This document shows positions 1 to 9,747 of a stretch of 13,852 nt of DNA, piece by piece. Numbering within the stretch: the first letter of the stretch is position 1; each line of letters starts with the position of its first letter. The stretch is from Conidiobolus incongruus B7586 (Eukaryota > Entomophthoromycota > Entomophthoromycetes > Entomophthorales > Conidiobolaceae): NCBI GenBank assembly GCA_000697335.1, contig JNEM01006451.1, positions 1-13,852 on the forward strand. Reading direction: 5' to 3'. The notes below the pieces were generated by a model, which was not told where the DNA came from, did no database searches, and worked only from the letters and a program-made list of their open reading frames with translations. Both the position numbers and the translations under genes were made by a program.

Positions 1-1097
1 AAAAAAAAATTATTTAAAAATAAGTTTTATACTATTTTTTTAAATAAAAGTATTTAAAAATAAGTTTTATATTACTTTTTTAAATAAAAGTATTTTTAGT
101 TAGAATTTTTAAAATAATTTAAAAAAACTTATTATTTTATTTAATAATTATAAAATATATAAATCTAAAACTATAAAAAAAATATTCTAATTAAAAATAA
201 TTAGAAAAAACTACTATATCTAATATATTCTTTAAATTATAACTTATTTAATTATAATGACTTTAAGCAATTAAAAAGCTAGCTTATAAAAAAGAAAATT
301 TCTACAGAAAAATTTAATAAGTATATAAAATATTAAATTTTAGTCTTTAATAAAAAGAATTATTTTTTAGGTGTTAAAAGTTTGTTAAAAGTATCACAAA
401 GAGTTATTAATAATAAAAGAAACTATTAAATTTATATTTTATATTTATTTTTATATGTTATATATCAAAATGATTATTTATTTTCAATCACAAAAAATTC
501 CCATTATTTAAATTATAGAGTAATATTAATTAGATAATTAATTTAATATATTATAATCTATTTTTTTAAAAAAATTTTGATGTTGTATATTAATAAAATA
601 TAAAAATAAAAAAATAAAACCTTTTGTGTATATTATAGATATAATGTCTTATTAGTAGTTGATGATTGTGTATTTATCAGAATTAAATAGTATTATATTT
701 TTTTACTTGAATATGGCATTATGTACCAATAAAAACATATAATAATTATCAAATTTTTGAAGTTAATAGCAATTTTATTAAATTTTTTAAAATAATAATT
801 TTATATTATGAATTTAAAAATTGAGTAAAATATACACTTCTTAATCGAAATATGATATTATCTCATAATTATAAGTTCAATTTCTGATTAATTTTTTGAA
901 ATTAATCAAAATATTAATTTGGTAAATAGTGAATTGATTTTTTCAAATATCTTGGACAATAATATTGATCTGTATAATTACGAAGCAATTACCAATTTTC
1001 ATTAAAAGGCATATATTATTTGATATTTTAAAATCATAATCCATTACATTAAATATTGTGGATTCATTTAATTATGAAATAATTTTTTAAAAATAAT
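1..1097. other. AT-rich spacer, no gene seen
   Basis: Very low G+C (the first line has 3 G or C in 60 bases). Apart from the tandem duplication at 11-90 I see no reading frame, tRNA or structured element. The composition resembles spacer rather than coding DNA throughout. Confidence 0.7.
11..90. repeat. 40-bp tandem duplication, two units
   Basis: Bases 11-50 and 51-90 are adjacent copies of a 40-bp unit differing at two positions (32/72 and 35/75), that is 38 of 40 identical. The unit is almost all A and T, with one or two G or C. The high identity suggests a recent duplication by slippage or unequal exchange. The left edge of the window is close, so a longer array could continue outside. 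Confidence 0.85.
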
Positions 1098-1375
1098 AAA
1101 TGTGGTCAAGTGATTTAGTAGTCGACAAGCCAAAGATAAAAAGCTAACAACTGTGGAGCATGACCTCACTTCTCTCTACCAATTCGAAAGACCTCAAAAG
1201 CGCAAAAGAACTAAAGCCAATTCGAAAACTCAAAGACACTTCCATGACCCCAAGCTCAATAACTCAAGAAAGTACCTCATTATTAACAACGGAATCTCGT
1301 TAGAGTGCTAATAACTCGACACCTCCAACAAACTATTGAACTCTTTATAGGTAAGATCACTTCAGTTGAATTTGA
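1098..1375. other. GC-richer islet 1, unidentified
   Basis: G+C rises abruptly to about 42% (1141-1260) between flanks near 10-20%. The plus strand has a 65-codon open frame at 1114-1311 without an ATG. It is rich in basic residues, including a short RPQKRKRTK run. A second plus frame at 1160-1303 (ATG start, 47 codons) overlaps it in another phase. The 11-base string CCAATTCGAAA occurs twice, at 1179-1189 and 1217-1227. I recognise no family. It may be a fragment of a decayed gene or element, a structured RNA, or an exon of something larger. Not a confident gene. Confidence 0.4.
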
Positions 1376-2187
1376 TAAATGTTCAAGAATTGTTAATGCT
1401 TAAAATTCTTTTGAAAATTAAGAGAATTCCAAATTGGATTAGAGTAAAAAAAATTGTGATTGTTTAATTTTTAAAATAAGATTTAAATTAATTCAAATTG
1501 TGGGATCAACTCTGTTTTCCAATTGACTATTTACAAAAACTTTATCCAATATATTAAATTTCTAATTGGATTAAAAAATAAGAATTATAATTAATAGCAA
1601 CTTTCGATCAATATGCTTATATTTAAATTGAAATTTTTTGCGATTAATTACATAATGATTTTAATTATTATGTAAAAAGAATCTCTAATTTGATCCTAAA
1701 TATTAATAAAAATGATTCAAAATTGAAATTATTTAATCCAATAATATTAATATTGTATAATACTGCCAATTAAAAAATATATTCTATTTTAAACAATTGA
1801 CTGGAAAAAATATACCAATAAAATCATATATTATATTGATTTCAATCACTATATGATCGTTATAGTATAGTAAAAGTGAATCCTAAAAAATATTTGAATT
1901 TTTATCAAATTTGATTTATATACTTGTTCAAATTGATTGTATCTTTAAATTCAAAATTATTAATCTATAAAATTGAAATAATCTGGAAATTTAATAAAAT
2001 TATTAAATATTTTCATTAACCTAATAAATAAATAATTATAAAAATTTTAATTTTGATATAGAAACAAGAGTTAAATAATAAAAAATTTCAATTATTTTAA
2101 TATATTATTTCTATTTTTTAATTTATTAAAAAATTTAAGGGATTGATTAAATATATTATATAAATAAATATATATATATAATTTTTT
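1376..2187. other. AT-rich spacer, no gene seen
   Basis: Low-G+C DNA with stops in all frames at short intervals. It ends in a short TA run just before islet 2. Nothing else stands out. Confidence 0.65.
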
Positions 2188-2286
2188 ATGTGCGGAACAA
2201 TCAGACTCCTTCCCCTAAGCAATTCAAAGAGATTACCTTATTCTGATCATGATGAGCTTTCAAACCACAAAAAGTTATATTTATAA
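2188..2286 (+). other. GC-richer islet 2 with a 32-codon ORF, unidentified
   Basis: About 40% G+C over 2191-2260 inside spacer that in places falls to 3%. One plus-strand frame runs from an ATG at 2188 to a TAA at 2284 and encodes 32 residues starting MCGTIRLLPL. It is too short to judge, and I do not recognise it. The islet could equally be a small RNA gene or a remnant; neither strand folds into a tRNA. Confidence 0.25.
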
Positions 2287-3409
2287 TATACAAAATATAT
2301 TACCTATAGAATTCTTCTTTGTCATTTCCTTATAATCAATAATTAATTTACTTGCTAATATAATTATATTAAATATAACTAATATAACTAATATAACAAT
2401 GAAAAAAATTATATTAAAATTATTGATTAAAAAATATTTCAATTTAACCAATCATATAATCTATATGAAAGTTAATAAAATATAAATATAAATTGTTTTA
2501 AGATCTTAATTACTTTGTAGATATGGATGAAATGACATTCATATAACAATTAGATCTGATAATTAGCCATATTATAACTTTAATAGCATATATTATATTA
2601 TGCAAATTTTTAAAATAAATTAATGGTATAATAAACAATATACTCAACATTTTATAAATCTCATTTTACTATATTAAATAAAATTTTAATAATTAATTTA
2701 AATTTTTATTTTACCATTATATATATATTTCTTTAAAGTATTATTTATTTCAAATTCCCTTAATTTAAAAAAATTATTTTTCAATTATATTATAATAATT
2801 AATATAAATATTTATATTGAGGAGTAGTTTAATAAATTAATAACCCTTTAATTTTAATTTTAATATTCAATATTTTAATTATTTAATAATTCATTAATTC
2901 AATCAATTAAATAGTTATTAAAATATTAAACCTAGTACTATTATTATTTGAACAATTGTTAACACTTGAAATTTATGAAAAATTTATATTTTAAAGGTAT
3001 TTACTTTGAATTCTCTATAATAATTATTTATTAAATATAAGATAAAAAAATATCAATAATCATTACATTACAGTAATATTTTACTTAATGGGATTATATT
3101 GATTCTTAACATTGAACTATAAATTCCTTTATTTTAGAAATAAATTAAATATTTGAAAAAATGATATGATCATTGAAACTAACCTTAATTACAATTATAT
3201 TTAAATTATTATTATATTAGAAACTATGATATGAATAAATTGAATAAAAATGAATTGATATGAAAATAATTTAAAATTACAAAATTTAAAAAACAAAATA
3301 TAAACTCTTATGAGAATTTATATGAATATAATATTAAAGAAATCATATTAATTTCTTGAAAAATTAAATTGATATTGATAATACTTGATGAGTTGAAAAT
3401 AATTAATAA
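2287..3409. other. AT-rich spacer downstream of copy 1
   Basis: Very AT-rich (2761-2820 has 2 G or C in 60). It contains the 9-bp triple repeat at 2372-2398 and one isolated perfect ATCWGATAA at 2554-2562, about 850 bp beyond the 3' end of the transporter. The transporter's 3' untranslated region and polyadenylation site must lie near 3300-3409, but AT-richness hides any specific signal. Confidence 0.6.
2372..2398. repeat. 9-bp tandem repeat, three units
   Basis: Three adjacent copies of AATATAACT, the last ending in A instead of T. A minor slippage repeat in AT-rich spacer. Confidence 0.7.
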
Positions 3410-5083
3410 TTAAGTTGCTATTTCTTTAGTTTCGCGCACTGGTTGATCAGCTTGAAGAACATCAGTTTGACACTTGTCCAAGTCGACATCTGGCAAGCCT
3501 AAAGCAATGATGAAGCAAACACATGCGAAGACTGTCGAAATGGTACACATAAGCCATTGACTATCACCTAAAGCGGTCATCCAGTTCTCCTTGATTTCTT
3601 CAGGCAATTTGGCTATTTTTTCAGTATCAGCAATAAGGTCAGGAATATTTTCATGAAAATTTTCAGGGAGATATTTAGCTAAATTCTTCGCTAGACTGTG
3701 ATTCCAAATGGCAGCACCTACGGAACTGGCAACAGAAGTGAAGACGCTGGTAACGAGAGTGTCAACGGCGGAAATATTAGCAATATCAGAGAAATCAACG
3801 GTAGATTGAAGGACGACTAAACCAGAACAAGCTGCAACACCAGCACCAGCACCAATAACAGCTTCAACAAACACTACCAAGGCTTCTGGTGTATGAGGGT
3901 GACGCGAAGGAAGTGTAAGGCCAACGCCGATCGCGTTGACTACGATGGCACCCCATACAATATAGCGGACTTGGCGGACCTTTCGAAGCACTATTGCACA
4001 AATGAAACCCAAGATGTACCAAGTGATGCGATAGCCTAAATTAATCATGGCGACATGAGCTGCACTGATTTCACGGACCAAAGCCAAGTATGCATACATG
4101 TATTGCCAAGTGAGACCCGAGTCAAACATAAGGAATGCGCGAACGAGAATCATGACCATAGCTGCTCTGTTGCGTAAGAGACGGTAACTTACAAGTGAAT
4201 GCTTGGTATATTTAATCTCCCAAATAATAAATCCTACAATAATGAAGGCCCCGAAAATGATGGGAACAAATATTGCTGGAGCAGCCCAGCCCTCTTCATA
4301 ACGAACAACGAGGGTGAAGGGAGCAAGGATACAGCTCAAACCAGCGGTTAATAAAATAATACCAATCCAGTCGACTTTAAGGAGGGAGGCAGCCTTGTAA
4401 TTGAAATTTGGTAATAAGCGTTTAGCTCTAAACTGTAAACGGAATAAGCCTAACAAGATAGGAGCACCAGTCAAAACGACGAAAATAGCTTGGCAATTAT
4501 ACAACCAACGCCACTTGTCATCATTTTCGGCAGCAGAAATAACTGGAAGGGCAAGTCCAAGAGCAAGAAGACTAGGAAGCCAAGCTAAAATGAATCCAAA
4601 ACCACGATTTCTAGGAGCAAGAAAATCGGCTAAAATAATAGGAACGATAAGAGCGCGACCAGTTTCACCAAGACCTGCAATGATGTAGCCAGCACTGTAT
4701 ACACCAAAGTTATTTGCAGTTCCAGTAATGACTGAGCCAATAATGATAATTAACAACGCAATAGTAAGCATGAGACCACGTCCGTACACATCCGAGAGGG
4801 CAGCGAAAAGAGGGATGAACAAAATACCTAACAATGTATTCAAGGTTTGAACAATTGGGCCAATATCGAATGATTCAAAACTCGAAGAAATAATATAATC
4901 TAAGGAAAATATAGCGTTGGAAAGGATGGCGATGGTTAAACCCAACAGCAGAACACCAGTATAGATAGTCCAATTATCTACATTATTACGAATTTGAGCC
5001 ATCTTCAATACGATATTTTCGTTTGAATCATTTTGGGAATTTTGAATAGATTCTTCTTGATCTGTAGGTTTCAATTCACTCAT
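3410..5083 (-). CDS. Siderophore-iron transporter, MFS (SIT/ARN family), intact copy 1
   Basis: Predicted plasma- or endosomal-membrane importer of ferric-siderophore complexes by proton symport. The 557-residue protein has a polar N-terminus (1-37) and about 14 hydrophobic segments (first near 39-61, last near 511-531), as in the SIT/DHA2-like branch of the major facilitator superfamily. Visible motifs: LSDVYGRG at 96-103 (motif A, with D98 and R102), GLGETGRAL at 137-145, PRNRGF at 157-162 and WRW at 191-193. A long loop at about 463-509 precedes the last segment and ends in GDSQWLMC (506-513). Loops of this type, with G-D-x-Q, are typical of ARN/SIT proteins, where the loop contributes to substrate recognition; the family often has Arg where W510 stands. 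The ATG has A at -3, and the N-terminus aligns with the paralogue at 9748-11463. The stop is TAA. No intron is needed. Family assignment is firm; the substrate (ferrichrome, ferrioxamine or other) cannot be told. A GEX-type glutathione exchanger is a less likely alternative. Confidence 0.93.
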   Translation of the reverse strand: MSELKPTDQEESIQNSQNDSNENIVLKMAQIRNNVDNWTIYTGVLLLGLTIAILSNAIFSLDYIISSSFESFDIGPIVQTLNTLLGILFIPLFAALSDVYGRGLMLTIALLIIIIGSVITGTANNFGVYSAGYIIAGLGETGRALIVPIILADFLAPRNRGFGFILAWLPSLLALGLALPVISAAENDDKWRWLYNCQAIFVVLTGAPILLGLFRLQFRAKRLLPNFNYKAASLLKVDWIGIILLTAGLSCILAPFTLVVRYEEGWAAPAIFVPIIFGAFIIVGFIIWEIKYTKHSLVSYRLLRNRAAMVMILVRAFLMFDSGLTWQYMYAYLALVREISAAHVAMINLGYRITWYILGFICAIVLRKVRQVRYIVWGAIVVNAIGVGLTLPSRHPHTPEALVVFVEAVIGAGAGVAACSGLVVLQSTVDFSDIANISAVDTLVTSVFTSVASSVGAAIWNHSLAKNLAKYLPENFHENIPDLIADTEKIAKLPEEIKENWMTALGDSQWLMCTISTVFACVCFIIALGLPDVDLDKCQTDVLQADQPVRETKEIAT

Positions 5084-5124
5084 TTTTAGTTAAAACTACA
5101 TGATTTGAGAGCGTTACATATTAT

Positions 5125-5132
5125 TATTTATA
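5125..5132 (-). promoter_or_regulatory. TATA-like element of copy 1
   Basis: On the minus strand this reads TATAAATA, a full match to TATAWAWR, 42-49 bp before the ATG of the intact transporter. It lies in a stretch less AT-rich than the spacer further out. Such matches are common by chance in AT-rich DNA, and the short distance leaves little room for a leader, so the call is tentative. Confidence 0.25.
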
Positions 5133-6994
5133 TCACTCTATATCAATTAATTCCACATCGCATCATCAATGTATTAAGTAATATTAGCGGTATTTTCAAC
5201 TAGTTTTATCCCCAATAATTCATATATTCCTTTTTTAACCGAAATTTAACACAATCTGGTACTTGGATTATTAAAATCCAATCATTAAGATTCCATTTTG
5301 CATCTGATAAATGGTTCACTAAAAGTACCAAATAAAAATCAACTATTATATTTATGATATCAATAAATTTTTCTCACTTTTAAAAAATTTTTTAATACTC
5401 AAACCAATAATATAAATTATCCTATAATAAATCACTTTTATTAATTATTATAAAAATTTAAATTATCAATTTAAAATTGAAAAAAAACAAAATAATTTAT
5501 TTCCCCCATCCTAAAATGATAATAATTATAAAAGGTTATATTGATAATATTAACTATTTGAGTTTTAATATTATCAATTCAAATTTTTTTAAATAGGATA
5601 AAATTAATTCAATTGATCTAGAAATAGATATATGAATGATAAAACTGATTAAAACATATTCTACGTATAGAATTTTATTAAAATTACTGAATAAATTCAT
5701 ATTTACAGTCTCTCAAAGAGTTTTATACGTTGTCTCTAATTTTAATATTAAATTTTTCTAATTATCCAATACTATATAGGTTTACTAATTATTAGTATTT
5801 GTTTAAAATAAAATATATTAACTTTTATAACTTTTTTTTCTTTCATTTTTGATATAATTTTCCTAATTTGATGAATATGTTAAATTTATTAATATCATTA
5901 AAATTTCTTTTATTGTTTGTTTCTAATATATTGATCCACTCAAATTTTGTAATTTTAAACAATTGAATTTTAATAATAATAATATTTAAAACTATAAATT
6001 AATTATTCTATCAAATAGACCGAAAAAATTCATGTGGTTAATTTTATATATGTTAATTCAAATGTGAATTTTTAAAATGTAAGATAATATAAACAATTCA
6101 ATTATGATTATTTGGAAATATTTCTATCTATCTAAAATAATTTTAATTAAAAATATTAACGTATATCTCTATCATGATATCATATATTATCAATTATCTA
6201 ATTAATCCAATGTCTTTTATTTGATAATAGTCAATTTTATAGACTTTAGAACTTATAAAAAAATATCAAAATCTTATATAACCTTTTTGGTATTATAAGT
6301 CTGAATATATATTGAATTTTAAGTAATATCTAACAATTATTATTCTTATTAGATAATTCAAAATAAGCTAATTAATAAAATAATCTATATACAATTATTC
6401 ACATGAAATTATGAGATATATATTTTGGTATCAGGATCTTTATAAAATTTCTCCTGTTATAAAAAACATTCTAAAAATTTATATTAAATTTTAAATATTT
6501 AATCGATATATATTATTTCCAATATTAATTTTTTAGTATATTTACCTCATGTTTTTTAATAAATAATTTATAAACATATTATAACAATTATATAATGATT
6601 TTATTTTATTATTTGATCGATTTATAAAATCAAAAAAAAATTTAAATTTGATTAATATACCTAATAATAATTTAAGGTATAAAATTAATGAATTATATAT
6701 ATTTTAATATATTAATATATAGATAATTTATAACTTGGCTAAATTAATATTATATAAAATTATCAAGTTTTAATAAAAAAATAAATTTCAATATATATTT
6801 AAAAGTTTCGAATTATAGCGATACATAAAAATCATATCTATATTTATTGAGCTAAATAACTAAACATTATCAAAATATAATTCAGTAATTTTATCCATAA
6901 TATGAACAGAGTATATTTCTAAATATTAGTTGATATTCCAAAACTCAAAAAATATGAGCAAAAAAAGATTCGATTATATCATTGTATTAGATTT
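5133..6994. other. Upstream region of copy 1, then AT-rich spacer
   Basis: The first 200 bp or so (to about 5320) is less AT-rich and holds the candidate iron-repressor site and two CCAAT boxes, as expected of a promoter. From there to islet 3 it is ordinary AT-rich spacer. I see no reading frame, RNA gene or long repeat. Confidence 0.6.
5302..5310 (+). promoter_or_regulatory. Candidate GATA iron-repressor site (ATCWGATAA) upstream of copy 1
   Basis: The sequence ATCTGATAA matches exactly the extended site ATCWGATAA described for fungal iron-responsive GATA repressors (SreA, Sre1, Fep1-type). It lies 219 bp before the ATG of the transporter. Siderophore transporters are classic targets: with ample iron the repressor binds and shuts off uptake. 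Two CCAAT boxes lie close by (5212-5216 and 5278-5282), which in many ascomycetes could bind the CCAAT complex with HapX. From the local base composition I estimate about one chance match per window this size, so position is the main support. Confidence 0.5.
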
Positions 6995-7198
6995 GTACTA
7001 GATTAGACAAGACCTAGTGAGAGCGCAAAGGAAGCTGAACTGGATTACACGATTAACTGATAAACTATACCAAAGCCACGTGCGTTCTCTTCCTCCTATG
7101 AGGTTACAGATGTTCAACTATTATACCAGAATAAATCAAATTATGTATGTGAAATTTCAGAGAATGATTATGGATTTGGGACAATTATTAATATCTAA
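6995..7198 (+). other. GC-richer islet 3, unidentified
   Basis: About 43% G+C at 7021-7080 and 35% at 7081-7140, between flanks near 10-15%. Two overlapping plus-strand frames are open: one at 7017-7226 (69 codons, beginning at GTG rather than ATG) and one at 7064-7198 (44 codons then TAA, no ATG). The second has the more ordinary composition (Ser, Glu, Asp, Tyr, few runs) and ends where the G+C falls, so it may be the tail of a decayed gene. A CACGTG box lies at 7077-7082. No family is recognised, and a single real frame cannot be chosen. Confidence 0.35.
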
Positions 7199-8379
7199 AT
7201 TATTTTTTTATTATCCAAAGTACTAGTACTTTAAAAATTAAAAAAATAATTAAAAAATTATTTCGACTTATTTAACACCATATTATATTTTAAATTTTCA
7301 AGTTTTAAAAATATAATAATATTATAACATCTAATGAAACTTCCTAAAAATACAATTCTAATCCTAATGAATATTTATAGATTTTCATATTATTTTGAAA
7401 ATTACTTGAAACTCTTATAATAAATATAAACAACCATTATTTATGATAATCATTATATGATTTATATAACATTGATTAAAATATATCAAATTAACCAAAT
7501 TTATAATATAGTTAATCCATAAAATATCCAATATATAGATCAAATTAATTACTTTGATATTTAACAAATATTATAAATATATAACAACATTAGTTGAACT
7601 TTTTTGATTTAATAAATTTTATTATATTATTTTATTTAAATTAAAATTTTATATTCAATATATTACTTATATAGTTATAAATTTAAATTAATTTAATCAA
7701 AAATTTAACTATATATATATATATAAATAATATGTAATTTCACTAAGTATTTGATTAAAATATATATTTTATTGTGAAAATTATTTAATCAAATGAATTC
7801 AAATTCAAATGAGTAAAATTATTATTTTTCCTTATAATATTCTTTTAAAAGTATAAAATCAATATATATTTATAATATTATAGACAAAATTGACTATAAA
7901 TTAAATTTGATATAATTAAAAAATTGAATTTTTGGAATATATTTTAAATAATAAAGATTTTTTAAAATTTATTACTAATTTTGTTATTTTTACTTATTAT
8001 CTTAAATAAACTGGTATTTCATTCGTTTTTAATATATTATGATATTTAATTATTAATATTTGAATATAAAAATTAATTACTTAAAATAACCTCTTTTTTG
8101 ACAAAAATGAATCATATTTAATGAATAAATTAATATTAATATTTAATATTGGTATATTTGAATGAAAAAACAAAAATAATATTAAACAAGGTAATTCATA
8201 AATTATTATTTAATTATCAAATAAAAAACCAAATGGTATTAGGTGATTAATAAAAAATTTTCAATTTAATATTATATAGATATAATCTTCATATAAAATC
8301 CATATGAAAACTCACAAAATATATCAAAAAATATAATATTTTAATTTATTATCTGGAGATTTTTTTAAATATAAACTAT

Positions 8380-8405
8380 TATTTATTTTATTTTATTTTA
8401 TTTTT
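8380..8405. repeat. Pentanucleotide-like TTTTA repeat
   Basis: Several successive units of TTTTA with slight variation. Simple-sequence slippage in AT-rich spacer, with no gene nearby. Confidence 0.6.
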
Positions 8406-9266
8406 AATTTAAAAATATTATTTTATTAATTCTTGTTATAATTTAAAATCAAATTATATTTTTAAATTCTTTCAAATATATTAATTAAGTCAAATGTAAA
8501 ATAAAGCTATCTAAATAATAGTAATAGTAAATTATATAAGATAAAATAAAAAAGGTATTTATATATATTTATAAAATAATGGATTATTATTAGTTATATG
8601 CAATATTACATATATGTAAGATTTATATAATATATTTAAAATATATTAATAATACATAATTTAAAAATAATAGATTGTTAGATATTTAAATTAAAAATTA
8701 ATATAATAATAGTCAAATAATTAAAGATATTGAAGATTTTATTAAATAGTTTATGGATATTATATCTTATATTTATTATAAAAATATTCAAACCCGATAT
8801 ATATTAATTATTATGAATATAATATTGATATAATAACTTCAAATTTAATATATAAATCTATTATTAAGTTATTATAAATATGCTATTATAGTTCGTTTGA
8901 AATTCTAATATATATTTATAGATTTCAATATTATATAGTTTTTCTTTTAAATATATTTAGATTATTTTAATACCATTTAATTCTATTTTTTAATAATTTT
9001 AAATAAATGCCAATATATTATTTTAAGTTTTATATCTTTATTATAAAGTCAAAAGGTTAATTATTTTAATTAATTTTGACAATTTGTTCCTCAATCAATA
9101 TTTTAAAATATATCATATATTGAGAAAATATATAGTTTAATTCGACAAAAATTTTTCAAAAAATTTCAAAGAATATCATAAATAATCATCAAGTGAATTT
9201 TTTTAATCCAATAATATATGTAAATTGTTTAAAATCATAATAGCATATTTAATATTATTATTAAGG

Positions 9267-9272
9267 TATATA

Positions 9273-9306
<34 letters not shown>
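9267..9306. repeat. TA dinucleotide microsatellite, 40 bp
   Basis: Twenty TA units with one interruption (G at 9278). The longest simple repeat in the window, in spacer about 440 bp beyond the 3' end of the decayed transporter. Likely to vary in length between strains and able to extrude a cruciform. Confidence 0.9.
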
Positions 9307-9310
<4 letters not shown>

Positions 9311-9747
9311 TATCTTATATTATAATAATATTAATGAAATCTTGAAAATTTGCTATACTTTTGCCATTTCTTTTTAGATTTTAAAACAAATTTACATTTT
9401 TACAATAAATAAAATTAAAATATTTTAATTCATTATCATATAATATTCATATCAAAGTTTTCAATCATGAATATCTATTCTAAATATAAAACATATTTAC
9501 ATTCTCCAATAATTTGATTTCAAAATATTTTTTATAATTAATCCAAGAAATAAGTTTATCAAATTCTTTATATATAATTGATGAATTTTTTGAATAAAAA
9601 TTTGATTATTAGTTATATTTTCGTTATAAAAATTTCAATGACAATTATTGCCAAATATATTAGAATTTATTATATAGAGCTAATGTTTTCTATTAATTAA
9701 GGTTGCTCCATATATTCATGTATATATGGGAATATAATTAAAATATA

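Larger units (their letters stand above)
7227..9747. other. AT-rich spacer, about 2.5 kb, no gene seen
   Basis: The longest feature-free stretch. It contains only simple repeats (TA tracts at 7710-7725 and 9267-9306, the TTTTA run at 8380-8405) and short A/T runs. No frame of coding character and no RNA gene were found. It ends at the 3' side of the decayed transporter. Confidence 0.65.

Noticed and set aside
2190-2275. Box C/D snoRNA in islet 2 (minus strand)
   Set aside because: There is a CTGA near one end, but the C-box-like ATGATCA has a mismatch, the spacing is short, and I could not recall an rRNA match for the would-be guide.
4401-4688. Plus-strand open frame of 95 codons
   Set aside because: It lies wholly inside the intact transporter on the other strand, has a strongly basic unnatural composition, and is explained as an antisense shadow.
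7075-7082. Point-centromere element around CACGTG in islet 3
   Set aside because: The base before the core does not fit RTCACRTG, and no CDEIII-like partner lies across an AT-rich spacer of the right length.
7017-7226. 69-codon frame as a complete gene
   Set aside because: It starts at GTG, not ATG, runs on into AT-rich spacer at its 3' end, and competes with another frame of more ordinary composition. Kept only as part of islet 3.
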